A stretch of DNA of 40,432 nucleotides from Belnapia mucosa (GCF_016775475.1 NZ_JAEUXJ010000026.1:1-40432), one strand, 5' to 3'; positions 1 to 8,915 are shown, counted from the first letter of the stretch. Notes: a model not told the origin generated them from the sequence alone. Program-made: numbers and translations.

Positions 1-69
1 CCCAGCCAGCAGGGTGAATCAAATTTCGAGGCCGAGAGGAATCCCCAATGACTCCGATCGGTCAGATTT

Positions 70-612
70 TGCTCTAGCGTAACCACGATGGCCTCGTACC
101 CGGCCCGCTCGGCCCGCGCCACGAAGCTCGCCGTCAGCTCGTTCCGCGCCGACCAATAGAGCTGGAACCAGCGCGGACCGTCGCCGATCGCCCTGGCGAT
201 CGTCTCCAGCGGACGCGACGCCTGACTGGAAGTGACGAAGGGAATGCCCATCGCGGCCGCCGCGCGCGCGGCGGGCAGGTCGGCCTCCCGGTGCGCCAGA
301 TCGAGGACGCCAACAGGCCCGAGCAGGAGCGGCAGCGGGAGCCTGCGGCCGAACTAACTCGACGGACAGGTCCCGCTTTGCCACGCCGCGCATCATGCGC
401 TGCATGATCCTGTGGCCATCGAAGACCGCACGGTTGGCGGCGATCGTGCGCTCCAGGCCGGCGCCGCCTGCGAAGTAGGCGCCAGCATTGCGGCTCAGCT
501 TTGCAAGAGCAGTGCGTTCCAACTGCTCCGGCGATACCGGGACCGACTGCCGCCGGCCAGCCAGGCCGGAGAGGTAGATCCGTGCCTGGCGCGCGCGACC
601 GTGGCCTGCCAT
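70..612 (-). pseudogene. alpha-hydroxy-acid oxidase (lactate 2-monooxygenase-like), truncated and frameshifted
   Basis: This is the N-terminal part of an FMN-dependent alpha-hydroxy-acid oxidising enzyme (lactate oxidase / lactate 2-monooxygenase family). From the ATG at 612, preceded by GGAG, the frame reads RIYLSGLAGRR, then YFAGGAGLERT and the DLSVEL strand. Near 351-360 one extra base shifts the frame. The next frame continues with LLLGPVGVLDLAHREADL, GIPFVTSSQASRPLETIA and WFQLYWSARNELTA, all typical of the family. Similarity stops near 70-80 after YEAIVVTL, and the sequence below that is unrelated, so the catalytic C-terminal half (Arg/His region) is missing. It lies on the same strand as the cluster that follows. 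Non-functional as read; family assignment is confident. Confidence 0.75.
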
Positions 613-769
613 GCATCCTGCTCCACTAACATTCCTCGTGGCGGCACCGAAGGCGGATCTCAGACCGGGTCGCGCTCGATGAGGCTGCATCTGGGCGGGT
701 AGGTCAGATCTCCAGCAACGCGTAAAGCGGATCGCAATGGCACTCTTGAGCCGATCGTCCGAAGTCGGG

Positions 770-1107
770 CTACATCATTTCCTTGATACCGTTGCGGATC
801 AGCCACCAGTTGATGGGATAGGGAGTGGCAAGGCTGCAAAGCATGGCGATCATGCGCCATGAACCAGAACTCGGGCATGGCGGTCTCGAGCCGCGCCCCA
901 AACACCTGATACAACAGGTACGATTTGGCGAAGACCATGTGGCCGCGCATCCCGGCATGCCGGGCCGTCAGCGACAGGTGTCGGTCATGATCACCCGCAC
1001 CAGGCCCTTGCCAACCGAAGACCGCGCATGGGCTTGATGGTGACGTACCGGAAAGCGATATCGATCGCGAAGGCGAAGAGGTAGTCGGTGACCTGGACGG
1101 CAAGCAT
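770..1107 (-). pseudogene. DUF4396-family membrane protein remnant
   Basis: Pieces of a DUF4396 protein are spread over three reading frames in the right order. They are QVTDYLFAFAIDIAFRYVTI and KPMRGL near 1100-1030, then VRVIMTDT, then MRGHMVFAKS and MPEFWFM near 950-860, and finally ATPYPINWWLIRNGIKEMM ending at 770. The segments FAFAIDIAFRYVTIKPMRGL, PEFWFM and YPxNWWLIRxGIKE are characteristic of the family, whose members are predicted membrane proteins of unknown function. At least two frameshifts break it, and the usual N-terminal region is not seen. It is the last member of the minus-strand cluster that begins at 3508, only 11 bases downstream of the phosphoribosyltransferase gene. 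Confidence 0.65.
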
Positions 1108-1118
1108 CCGTGCTGCCG

Positions 1119-1775
1119 CTAATCGGCTCGCCGCCATTTCGCCTCACCCTCAAGCAGTGCGGTCACCTCCGCGTCCTCGATTTGGCGGAAGTCATCGTAG
1201 AAGGCCCCGACCGAGCCGAAGAGGGTTGGCTCGGCCAGGAACACCGCCTCGTCACAAAACGGCCGAAGCGCCTCCGCGACCTCGCGCGGTGCTACCGGGG
1301 CGGCGAGGATGCGGCGCGCGGCACCGGCACGCTCCAGCGCGAGCAATGCAGCGCGCACCGTCGCGCCGGTGGCGATACCGTCGTCCACGAGGATGACCGT
1401 ACGGCTATAGGGCACCACAGGGGCATGCCTGTGCAGCCACCGGCGCCGCATGCGCTCGATCTCGGCGAGTTGGTCCGCTGCCTGCTCCGTAATGAAATTA
1501 GGCGGTACGCCGAGCATTTCCACGACATCGTCGTTCATCACCGTCTGCGGTGGCTCGCCCTCGACTATGGCGCCCAGCGCGAGCTCGGGCTGACCCGGCG
1601 CTCCGATCTTGCGCACCAGCAGCAGGTCGAGCGGTGCGTCAAGGGCTTCGGCAATGGGCACGGCCACCGGCACGCCGCCGCGCGGGAGGGCGAGCACGAC
1701 CGGCCGGGAATCCTTCAGGTACAGCAGGCGTTCGGCCAGGCCGCGGCCGGCTTCGGCGCGGTCACGGAACTTCAT
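1119..1775 (-). CDS. phosphoribosyltransferase-domain protein
   Basis: A 218-residue type I phosphoribosyltransferase-fold protein. The PRPP-binding loop VILVDDGIATGATVRAA (about residues 126-142) carries the two acidic residues and the Gly-Thr-Gly-like turn of the family. The N-terminal LALPRGGVPVAVPIAEAL and LLLVRKIGAP segments match stand-alone PRTases of this group, which often sit beside dienelactone-hydrolase-like genes. The physiological base substrate is unknown, so no symbol is given. The ATG overlaps the stop of the upstream hydrolase gene by 4 bases (ATGA), so translational coupling is likely. It looks intact, with normal length. Function beyond the fold is inference. Confidence 0.85.
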   Translation of the reverse strand: MKFRDRAEAGRGLAERLLYLKDSRPVVLALPRGGVPVAVPIAEALDAPLDLLLVRKIGAPGQPELALGAIVEGEPPQTVMNDDVVEMLGVPPNFITEQAADQLAEIERMRRRWLHRHAPVVPYSRTVILVDDGIATGATVRAALLALERAGAARRILAAPVAPREVAEALRPFCDEAVFLAEPTLFGSVGAFYDDFRQIEDAEVTALLEGEAKWRRAD

Positions 1776-2419
1776 GGCAGACGACCTACCCGGTCCATGA
1801 CCCGATCACGGGCGAGCACGACGACAGCACCGAGGGTTCCGGGTTCTTCGAATTGATGTCCGGTGCCCTGCACGACCCGGATCTCGGCCGCAGCCGGCAT
1901 TTGCGCCGCAGCGCTGCGGTTCAGGGCCAGCACTTCCTCGTCGAGGCTGCCTACGATCAGCAGCGTCGGGGCACGCGTATGGGACGGCACTTCGAGTCCG
2001 GCGAGGTCAGGTCGGCCGCCGGGGGAGTCGACGGCGCACACTCGGTCAGGACGCAGGGCTGCGGCAGCCAGCATTGCCGCCGCGCCGGTCGAGCCACCGA
2101 AATAGCCGATCGGCACCGCCCCGCTTACGCTGGCTGGCGAGGTCAACCAACCGGTCGCATTCATCAGCCGCTTGGCGAGCTGCGGAATGTCGAACACTTT
2201 GCGCCAATCCTCGGCCTCCTCCGGTGGCAGCAGGTCGAACAGCAGCGTCCCAGGGCCGCCCTGGCACGTCGCCGCCGCGACGAAGGCGTTGCGTGGGCTC
2301 AACCGGCTGCCGTCGCTACCACGGGCGAATACCACGACACCGTGGCGCGGCTCGGGCGCGGGGAGGACGCCGTACAGGCCAAGCGGTGGGATGATGTTCC
2401 CGCGAGGTTCGGCGCCCAT
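1772..2419 (-). CDS. alpha/beta hydrolase (dienelactone-hydrolase-like)
   Basis: A 215-residue alpha/beta hydrolase. It shows the nucleophile elbow GYFGGSTGAAAM (Ser near residue 110), a probable catalytic Asp in LIVGSLDEEV and a His in VVQGTGHQFEEPG close to the C terminus, in the usual Ser-Asp-His order. The N-terminal half (GVVVFARGSDGSRLSPRN) resembles the small cytoplasmic hydrolases linked to phosphoribosyltransferases. No signal peptide is visible. It overlaps the next gene by 4 bases and lies 20 bases downstream of the proline-rich ORF, so it is probably part of one transcript. The substrate cannot be read from the sequence. Confidence 0.82.
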   Translation of the reverse strand: MGAEPRGNIIPPLGLYGVLPAPEPRHGVVVFARGSDGSRLSPRNAFVAAATCQGGPGTLLFDLLPPEEAEDWRKVFDIPQLAKRLMNATGWLTSPASVSGAVPIGYFGGSTGAAAMLAAAALRPDRVCAVDSPGGRPDLAGLEVPSHTRAPTLLIVGSLDEEVLALNRSAAAQMPAAAEIRVVQGTGHQFEEPGTLGAVVVLARDRVMDRVGRLP

Positions 2420-2439
2420 CCTGACTGCTTTATCTCTGA

Positions 2440-2661
2440 CTAGGCCACGGGAGGCGGCATCTCGCGCGGCCCGGGCGGCGAGAGCGGTGGGATTTCCGGA
2501 CCAGGCCCCGGGGTAGGGACATCCGGCCCCGGCATCGGCGGGATATCGGGTCCGGGCGGCGTCGGCGGTGGAAGATCGGGCCCCGGCTCGGGCGGCCGCG
2601 GCATGGGCGGCTGCGGCGGTTCCGATGGCGCTATGAGGCTACGGTGTTGCCCGAGAGGCAT
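2440..2661 (-). CDS. small proline-rich protein
   Basis: A 73-residue ORF made almost entirely of Pro, Gly and acidic residues, with PPMPGPDVP-, PGPDIP- and PGPGPEIP-like units repeating every 8-10 residues. There is no signal peptide or membrane segment. Short proline-rich ORFs of this kind occur in alphaproteobacterial stress loci and are usually annotated as hypothetical. It fits the minus-strand cluster, with 11 bases to the upstream gene and 20 to the downstream gene. Such GC-rich repeats also create chance ORFs on other frames, so its reality rests mainly on position. No function is claimed. Confidence 0.5.
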   Translation of the reverse strand: MPLGQHRSLIAPSEPPQPPMPRPPEPGPDLPPPTPPGPDIPPMPGPDVPTPGPGPEIPPLSPPGPREMPPPVA

Positions 2662-2672
2662 GGTGTCGCCCT

Positions 2673-3041
2673 TTATCTTGGCTGTGCGGTGGGAGCACCA
2701 CCAGGTGTGCCGGGCGGTGGGATCACCGGTGTGGTGCGTGGAGTCGGATCGGGGACAGTACCCTGGATGCCCGGGTCTACGCCCATGGGCGGGCGGATCA
2801 CGCCGCGGGCCCGGCCTCCGCCTTCCCGATCTTCGACGGTATTGTCACCGGTAGGCCCGCCGCCCAGGCGGTCGCGCCGGGGGGCTGCTGCGCCGCTGCC
2901 GGGGCGGGCGCCGTCCACCTCCGGAGGTGTGCGCCGAAGGGCATCCGGTACGGGCGAGGCACTCGACTGGGCCGCGGCGGGTCCAACCGTGCCCAGCACA
3001 GCCGCGAGCGCCAGCACGGCCGGAAAGAAGGGGTGCGCCAC
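2673..3041 (-). CDS. secreted proline/glycine-rich hypothetical protein
   Basis: A 122-residue ORF with a clear Sec signal peptide: MAHPFFPAVLALAAVLGTVG followed by PAAAQ, with likely cleavage at AAA-Q near residue 25. The mature part is low-complexity, rich in Gly, Pro and Arg, and ends with PPPGTPGGAPTAQPR. No cysteines or domains are seen. It starts 8 bases downstream of the CBS-domain gene and precedes another proline-rich ORF, suggesting cotranscription. An export role to periplasm or surface is inferred from the leader only. Confidence 0.6.
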   Translation of the reverse strand: MAHPFFPAVLALAAVLGTVGPAAAQSSASPVPDALRRTPPEVDGARPGSGAAAPRRDRLGGGPTGDNTVEDREGGGRARGVIRPPMGVDPGIQGTVPDPTPRTTPVIPPPGTPGGAPTAQPR

Positions 3042-3049
3042 GCTCGGCC

Positions 3050-3508
3050 CTACGCACCCGGACCGGTGCGCGGACCGCCGGTCTGGGAGTGCTCTCCACC
3101 TGGGCGTGACACACCGGACAGGGCATCGCCCGCAGGCTTCGGCCCCTCGCCCATGGCCACGTCGCCAAGCGAGAGGATGCCGACCAGCCGCTTGTTGCGG
3201 TCCATGACCGGCAGGCGTCGCACCTGCTGCTCGCCCATCCTGCGCGAAACCTGGTCGAGATCCTCGTCCTCGAAGCAGTATTTCACGTCCGGGGTCATCA
3301 CGTCGCGCACCTTGGCGTCGAGCGCCTTGCCCTCGGCCACGCCGCGCACGGCGATATCGCGATCCGTCACCATGCCGACCAGCCGGTCATCCTGGCCTAC
3401 CGGCAGCACCCCCGCATCGCACTCCGCCATGCTGCGCGCAGCCTGCTGGATCGTATCGTCCGGACTGGCCACGCGCAGGTTGCGCGTCATCTTGTCGCTG
3501 ACCTTCAT
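3050..3508 (-). CDS. tandem CBS-domain protein
   Basis: A 152-residue protein made of two CBS domains (a Bateman module). Repeat one (about residues 1-60) has MTRNLRVASPDDTIQQAAR and LVGMVTDRDIAVRGVAEG. Repeat two (about 68-130) has VRDVMTPDVKYCFEDEDLDQ and RRLPVMDRNKRLVGILSLGD. Such proteins bind adenine nucleotides or sense ionic or energy state; here there is no attached enzyme domain. The internal ATG at 3508 is chosen because it starts exactly at the CBS domain and has a strong GGAGG about 7 bases upstream. The open frame continues far upstream without similarity. It heads the minus-strand cluster. The C-terminal tail is Gly/Pro-rich and probably disordered. Confidence 0.88.
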   Translation of the reverse strand: MKVSDKMTRNLRVASPDDTIQQAARSMAECDAGVLPVGQDDRLVGMVTDRDIAVRGVAEGKALDAKVRDVMTPDVKYCFEDEDLDQVSRRMGEQQVRRLPVMDRNKRLVGILSLGDVAMGEGPKPAGDALSGVSRPGGEHSQTGGPRTGPGA

Positions 3509-3809
3509 ATCCGTTCCTCCAAGGCCGGTAATGAACAGCAGGAGCGGGTGTACCCCACGTTGCCATTGAGGCGTCGGGCGCAAATGATTGGCGACACCTC
3601 GGCCGGCCTGCTGGATCAACGTGCTGCCGCGTGCCACGTTCGGGCGGTCGAGGGCAGCGCGCGGAACGACCCCGCACATTGCCGTGCGGGTCGGTGCGGG
3701 CAAGGCTTCCGTAGGATGACCGCACGAGGTGGCGGTCCTCGTGGCGAGTGGAACCGTCCCTGCCGTCACGCTTTGGCTGGCAATGCAGCACACACCAGGA
3801 CACGTACCG

Positions 3810-4844
3810 ATGCCGCCGGAAAAACCCGCCGAGGCCGAGGCATCGCCGCAGGACACGGCAACCCATTCGCGTCGTCTCTTGCTCGGCAGCGGCGTCGCTG
3901 CCGCGCCGGCGCTGCTCGCTGCCGGCGCCGCTCCGGTCACGGCACAGACGCAGGCGCCGCCGCGCAGCCTCGGCGATCCGCGCACCGAGTATCCGCGCCC
4001 GCCCTTCCCGCGACAGGAACAGCCTTGGCCGGGCCTCGCCGCCCGCATGCAGCCGCGGCCGGATCATGGCGAGACGAGCTACCGCGGATCGGGCAAGCTC
4101 GCCGGCCGGAAGGCGCTGCTGACCGGCGGCGACAGCGGCATCGGCCGCGCCGCCGCGATCGCCTATGCGCGGGAAGGCGCGGATGTGGCGATCAACTACC
4201 TGCCCGCCGAGGAAGAGGATGCGCAGGAGGTCGTGCAGTTCATCCGCCAGGCCGGACGCAAGGCGGTGGCGTTGCCGGGCGATATCCAGAACGAAGGCTT
4301 CTGCCAGCGGTTGGTGGCGGATGCGGTACGCGAACTCGGCGGCCTCGACATCCTGGTCAACAACGCCGCACGGCAGAGCGCACAGAAATCCCTGCTGGAG
4401 ATCAGCACCGAGCAGCTCGATGCCACGCTGAAGACCAACCTCTACGCGATGTTCTGGATTACCAAGGCGGCGCTGCCCCACTTGCCACCGGGCGCCACCA
4501 TCATCAACACCGCCTCGGTCGTCGCCTATGACCCGCCGGCCATGCTGCTGGACTACGCCACCACCAAGGCGGGCATCGTCGCCTTCACCCGCGCGCTGGC
4601 GAAGCAGGTGGCGGAGAAGGGCATCCGCGTGAATGCGGTAGCGCCCGGGCCGTTCTGGACGCCGCTGCAGCCCAGCGGTGGGCAGATGCCGGACGCCTTG
4701 CCGCAATTCGGCGCCGAGAGCCCGCTCGGCCGGCCGGGCCAGCCCGCGGAGCTCGCCGCGATCTATGTCCTGCTTGCCTCGGCGGAGGCGAGTTATGCCT
4801 CGGGTGGCGTCTTCGACAGCACGGGCGGACGACCAGGGCCGTAA
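3810..4844 (+). CDS. short-chain dehydrogenase/reductase with Tat-type leader
   Basis: An NAD(P)-dependent SDR. Numbering from the ATG at 3810, an N-terminal segment SRRLLLGSGVAAAPALLAAG has the twin-arginine plus hydrophobic stretch of a Tat signal. The Rossmann domain follows: cofactor motif LLTGGDSGIGRAAAIA, VNNAARQ, a catalytic Ser in NTASVVAY, the YATTK pair (Tyr and Lys) and VAPGPFWTPLQ. The closest look-alikes are YghA/general-stress-type SDRs, which have a similar DPRTEYPRPPFPRQ linker. The start at 3810 is preferred over 3783 because AGGA lies about 9 bases upstream. An exported SDR would need to fold and bind cofactor in the cytoplasm first, which fits Tat. The substrate is unknown. 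Confidence 0.85.
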   Translation: MPPEKPAEAEASPQDTATHSRRLLLGSGVAAAPALLAAGAAPVTAQTQAPPRSLGDPRTEYPRPPFPRQEQPWPGLAARMQPRPDHGETSYRGSGKLAGRKALLTGGDSGIGRAAAIAYAREGADVAINYLPAEEEDAQEVVQFIRQAGRKAVALPGDIQNEGFCQRLVADAVRELGGLDILVNNAARQSAQKSLLEISTEQLDATLKTNLYAMFWITKAALPHLPPGATIINTASVVAYDPPAMLLDYATTKAGIVAFTRALAKQVAEKGIRVNAVAPGPFWTPLQPSGGQMPDALPQFGAESPLGRPGQPAELAAIYVLLASAEASYASGGVFDSTGGRPGP

Positions 4845-4962
4845 CTCGGCATGGCGGGAGCCGGGCATACCATTTGCAGGCCGGCCAGGCTCGACCGAAG
4901 GCCGAGCGGCATCGGCGCAGACCGAGGCGGCAGTGAAGGAGCAATCTTTAGAAGAGACCAGC

Positions 4963-6138
4963 ATGCATAGGGCAAAGCCGGGCGGAGAGGACGCTGGCGC
5001 TTGGTGGCGCTCCGACCTCCGCTTCCTTCGCCGCGTGCTCATCGTCGCCGCGGTCGCAGGCCTCGCCTTGCTGCTCTGGGCCATTCGCTCCGCCCTGCTG
5101 CTGGCCTTCGCGGCCCTGGTCGTTGCCGTGCTGCTGCTGGCTGTGACCAAGCCGCTGGAACGATGGTTCGGGCTTCGGCGCATCTGGTCGCTGGCGGCCC
5201 TGGGTACGGTCCTGGTGCTTGCCCTCGCGCTGGTGGGCGTGATGGTCGGGGGCCAGCTCAGGTCTCAGGTCGCGCAGCTTGGCGAGCACCTGCCCGGTGC
5301 CGTGCAGAAATTCGAGACGCGCTTCGGCATCGACCTCCCTGTTCCCGGCGAGCGCAACAACCAGGACGCCGCTCCCGGTGGCAGGATGGGCAGGACAGGC
5401 CAAGCCCCGTCCTCGGGTCAGGAGGGCGGGCTCGATGGCTCCCTGATCCGCGACGTAGCGCGACGAGCTGCCGGGATCAGCTTCGGGATTTTCGAGGCGC
5501 TCTCGGCTTTGGCGCTCGCTGTGATTGGCGGCTTCTTCCTGGCTGCCGATCCCGGGCTCTACCGCCGCGGCTTGGTGGCCTTGCTGCCAAAGACCCAACA
5601 TGCGCGTGCGGACGAGGCGCTGTGCGCGAGCGGCCGCGCGCTCCGTGTCTGGCTCCGGGCGCAGCTTCTCTGCATGCTGCTGGTAGGCGTCCTGGTCGGC
5701 CTCGGAACCTGGGCGATCGGCCTGCCGGCGCCGCTCGCAATTGGTCTTTTCGCCGGGCTAGCGGAGTTCGTGCCGTTTATCGGCTCCGTCCTCGGCATCG
5801 TGCCGGCCCTGCTGCTGGCCCTGGGGCAGGGGTGGGAAGTGACGCTGTGGACCATCGGGCTCTACGTCGCCGTCCAGCAGCTGGAGGCGAATCTGGTGTT
5901 CCCGCTACTCGGCCAGAAGATGATCCACATACCGGCCATGGTGCTGCTCTTCGCCATCGTGGCGTTCAGCGCGGTCCTCGGCATCGGTGGCACGGTGCTG
6001 GCGGCGCCCTTGACCGTGGTGGCCTTCGTGCTGGTGCAGAAGCTCTATATCCGCGACGTCCTGGGCGAGCGGATGCAGGTTCCCGGTGAGCCCGACGCGC
6101 CATCATCCGGTCCTGGTCACCGTCCCGGCGAGGGTTGA
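4963..6138 (+). CDS. AI-2E family transporter (PerM/TqsA-type membrane protein)
   Basis: A 391-residue polytopic membrane protein. Hydrophobic segments appear near residues 25-75 (two), 85-110, 175-205, 235-290 (several) and 315-360. The family hallmark is the C-terminal block with GLFAGLAEFVPFIGSVLGI, then QQLEANLVFPLLGQKMIHI. A soluble Gly-rich loop lies around residues 125-165. Family members were named for the E. coli AI-2 exporter TqsA, but many have other roles, including Na+/H+ exchange, so the cargo is not assigned. The ATG at 4963 is chosen by the start of family-like sequence; the ribosome site AGAAGAGA is weak, and a GTG at 4933 is possible. It lies 118 bases after the SDR gene on the same strand. 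Confidence 0.85.
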   Translation: MHRAKPGGEDAGAWWRSDLRFLRRVLIVAAVAGLALLLWAIRSALLLAFAALVVAVLLLAVTKPLERWFGLRRIWSLAALGTVLVLALALVGVMVGGQLRSQVAQLGEHLPGAVQKFETRFGIDLPVPGERNNQDAAPGGRMGRTGQAPSSGQEGGLDGSLIRDVARRAAGISFGIFEALSALALAVIGGFFLAADPGLYRRGLVALLPKTQHARADEALCASGRALRVWLRAQLLCMLLVGVLVGLGTWAIGLPAPLAIGLFAGLAEFVPFIGSVLGIVPALLLALGQGWEVTLWTIGLYVAVQQLEANLVFPLLGQKMIHIPAMVLLFAIVAFSAVLGIGGTVLAAPLTVVAFVLVQKLYIRDVLGERMQVPGEPDAPSSGPGHRPGEG

Positions 6139-6278
6139 ACCCGACGGTGGTGAGGCTTGCAAGGCCGCAGGTGCCCGCGCCGGCGCCGCTGGCCGGGTTT
6201 GCCTGCACGGCCTATCGCCAGGAGCCTGGGTCGTGCCAGGCAGCCCGATACGGTCCCCCGGCGCCGTGAAGGTCGCCG

Positions 6279-6611
6279 TCAACCTCCCGCCGCCTGCTGG
6301 TATCGGCTGAAAAAGCGCCCGTCGATGCAGTGTATGGCGGGATCGGCGACGAAGCGCAGATGAGCGTCACGCGCAGCGCAGAGGCCACAGCGCCGGACCA
6401 CCGGGTTGGGAGCAAGGCCGGTTGGGTTGAAGAACAGGTCGAAGGGGATCGCGCCGCCGTTCTTGAGCAATGCCTGGCCAGCCTCAAGACGCGCGACGCG
6501 GACGCCGGTCCGAACCACAACACCGCGATGACAAAGCACCAGGACAACGCGTCAAGCCGCCGCCGACGCCACCGGGGTTAGCGCATGCCCGGCACCAAGC
6601 AGGACGACGCG
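6279..6611 (-). pseudogene. NAD(P)/FAD-dependent oxidoreductase remnant
   Basis: A badly eroded pyridine-nucleotide-disulfide-type oxidoreductase. Reading leftward in one frame it shows RVVLLGAGHA (FAD-binding N terminus), an in-frame TGA, RVVLVLCHRGVVVRTGVRV, then IPFDLFFNPTGLAPNPVV, and finally ADPAIHCIDGRFF before a TGA at 6279. These pieces are the beginning, middle and end of an NADH-dehydrogenase-like enzyme, but most of the roughly 350-400 residues expected between them are missing, so internal deletions are implied. The frame is kept across the deletions, perhaps by chance. Not functional as read. The 140 bases between 6139 and 6278 show nothing recognisable. Confidence 0.5.
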
Positions 6612-6683
6612 GCCGCTATGCGACCCGTCAGGCGCGGGCCGTAATGCGTGCCTGTATCCGTACGGCAGGATGGCGACGGGTCG

Positions 6684-7797
6684 TCACCGCAGCAGCACCA
6701 GCGCTGCATCCAGGCGGATGCGGAACAGGGAATAGGGCCTGTGCCGAAGGTCCTTCCCACTCTGGCATTTCTACTGGCGACGCAACTGGTTCGCCGTGAC
6801 GTAGAGATACCCGTCGGTAGCGAGGGACATTATGTCCGGCCAGAGCAGGCGCGTGTCGTGCGCCACCGTCTCCCAGGCCATCCGGATTCTGGCGCAGGAT
6901 GGCGTTGTGCTCGTAGCCTGTAACATAGATCCGGCCGGCCGCGTCGGATTCCAGTCCATCGGCGCCGCCACCCTTGTCGCCTTCGTCCCGCACCGTCGCC
7001 GCCACTGCGTCATCGCTGAGCGAGCGGTCGGCCAGCGCTTCCGCCGAGACACTGAACAGACGGCGGGAAGCGAGCGGACAGTAGTAGAGCCGTGCGCCAT
7101 CGGCACCGATGGCGATGCCTTCCGATCGCATGGTCACTGGCTTGGTCGTGTCGTCCGGCTGGCGCTCCATCAGTGCCCTGCCCTCGACGGGCAGGAAGTC
7201 CGGCGGTGGGATGGCCTTGGTCGTGGGGTGATCGTGCAGCCGGCGCCAGCTGTCGCCCGTGGCGAGATCCACGACGATGATGCCGTTCGGTTCTTGGTCG
7301 ACGCTGTCGGTGATGTAGGCCGTGCCCTCTGCCCCGCGCCGCAGGTCGAAGCGCAGGTCGTTCAGGTAAGTGGTCGGCAGCGCCACCTCGCGCGGAAAGA
7401 TGATGCGCTTCATCACCCGGTTGGTCGCCAGATCTACGCAGCTCAGCTTCGGCGGGCCGACCCTGGTCTGCTGGAACATTGGGCTGCCGGTATCCAGGAT
7501 CCACAGGCGATCAACTGGGTCCACCACCGCGCTCTACACCGAAACGAGTGCGGTGGCGGGATCGTCCGGATCGGTGCGGTTGAACGCCTCGTCGGGATAG
7601 GCGACGGGCTTGCCGTCGCGTAGCTCGGCCACCGTGAAGCGGACATCATCGCCCCATTTGAGGAAGTTGAAGAAGATGCGGCCCGACTGTGAGACGGTGA
7701 CGCCGGTGGGCATCGGCCCTTCGAATTCCGCGACCACCTCTAATGTTTCAAAGGCTTCCTCGGGCGGCGGCCGGAAAGGTTGTACGGTCTTGGTCAT
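6684..7797 (-). pseudogene. major royal jelly protein (MRJP/yellow)-family protein, broken
   Basis: A member of the MRJP/yellow family (bacterial L-dopachrome-tautomerase-related beta-propellers). The ATG at 7797 overlaps the oxalate decarboxylase stop by 4 bases. The order is GPMPTGVTVSQSGRIFFNF, then an in-frame TAG at 7534-7536 (probably a former CAG), then VDRLWILDTGSPMF, YLNDLRFDLRRG, AYITDSVDQEPNGIIVVDL, SEGIAIGADGARLYYCPL and YVTGYEHNAILRQNPDG. A frameshift near 6875 leads to LLWPDIMSLATDGYLYVTAN, then another in-frame TAG near 6776 and the typical RPYSLFRIRLDA C terminus ending at 6684. Nearly the whole protein is present, so decay is recent. Biological role in bacteria is unclear. 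Confidence 0.78.
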
Positions 7798-8915
7798 TTC
7801 GGCACCACGGGGGTCTTGACCTGCGGCAGGCCGCAGCAGGGTCTCGTCCAGCTTCAGGTGATCGGCGACCAGGCGGGCCGGCGTGTTCGCCATCCAGTTC
7901 GCCAGGGAGACGTCGGCATATTCGCCGCTGGCGAATATCTCGAGAAAGCGCACTGGTGTATCGCCGGTGTTCTGGATGTAGTGCCCGAAGGAACGGGGCA
8001 CGTTACCCACATCGCCCGCTCCGAAAACTACGGTATTGGCGTTGCTGCCGCTGGCGAAGACCGTCATCTGGCGCGGCCGCTGATGTAGTATTGCCACTCG
8101 TCCGCCTGGGGGTGCCAGTGCAGTTCCCGCAACCCACCTGGCTCCAATTCGACCAGCGCAACGGACATGGTCCGGGATGCCGTGAAGTTGCGGCAATCCG
8201 CGATGCGCACCCAACCACCTCGGGTGCGCATGGGCGGCACCTCCATCAGAGCGAAGTTGAAGGGTTCCGGCACGGTCGGTTGCGAGCTCGACCGCAGATC
8301 GTCCCAGAGCGAGCCGGGCTTGCGGCCGTTGAAGATGTAAAGTTCCTCGGACGGACTTCGTTCGAAGGCCTCGGCCGGCCAGCCGAAATTCTGCGCCAGT
8401 ACCCCCTTCGGCGTGTGCGCGAACCAGTCGGTGATGAGGAAGGTACTATCCTCGGAGAAGGCGCCATCATCGAAGGCCAGCAGGAACTTGCAGCCATCCG
8501 GGCCCAGACCCTGGATCGAATGCGGGATGCCGGCCGGAAAGAACCAGAGGTCACCCTCCTTCACATCCGCCGCGAAGTGGCGGCCCTCCTGATCCACCGC
8601 GGTGATACGCGCAGCACCGTAGAGCATGAAGGCCCATTCGGATTCCTTACGCCAGTGCAGCTCCCGGATTCCACCCGCGTCCAGCCTCATGTTCACACCG
8701 GCGGTCCGTTGGGCAATCGGGAACTGCTGCACCGTTACCTCACGCGCCCACCCGGCCGCGGTGCGCCGGTTGTGCGTCGCTCAAAAGGAGTAACGGAGCG
8801 CACCGAGGTTGCCGTGGTCGGTGGGTGGTGGTGTAAATTCGCCGGGGTTGGTCGCTTCGATGGCCCTGTTGCTCGGGCCAGGGTCGGCGGCGGCATGGCT
8901 TGAGGGATCGGGCAT
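7794..8915 (-). pseudogene. bicupin oxalate decarboxylase, broken
   Basis: Oxalate decarboxylase converts oxalate to formate and CO2 with Mn bound in cupin domains. From the ATG at 8915 the frame reads FTPPPTDHGNLGALRYSF, hits an in-frame TGA at 8781-8783, and continues with GWAREVTVQQFPIA. Cupin 1 follows with GGIRELHWRKESEWAFMLYG and DLWFFPAGIPHSIQGL. Cupin 2 has GGLRELHWHPQADEWQYYIS, then a frameshift near 8070 to MTVFASGSNA, GNVPRSFGHYIQNTGDTPVR. A second frameshift near the end (about 7815-7825) is implied because the neighbouring frame gives LPQVKTPVVPK and a TGA overlapping the next ATG. The metal-binding HxH and E are visible in both cupins. Three lesions make it a pseudogene. Confidence 0.82.

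Noticed and set aside
2440..2661. Proline-rich ORF as a PPE- or TonB-like protein.
   Set aside because: It lacks a membrane anchor, a leader and any conserved globular domain; only low-complexity repeats are present.
3387..5183. A 598-residue minus-strand ORF across the SDR and CBS genes.
   Set aside because: It is antisense to the SDR and out of frame with the CBS protein, with Arg-rich shadow composition.
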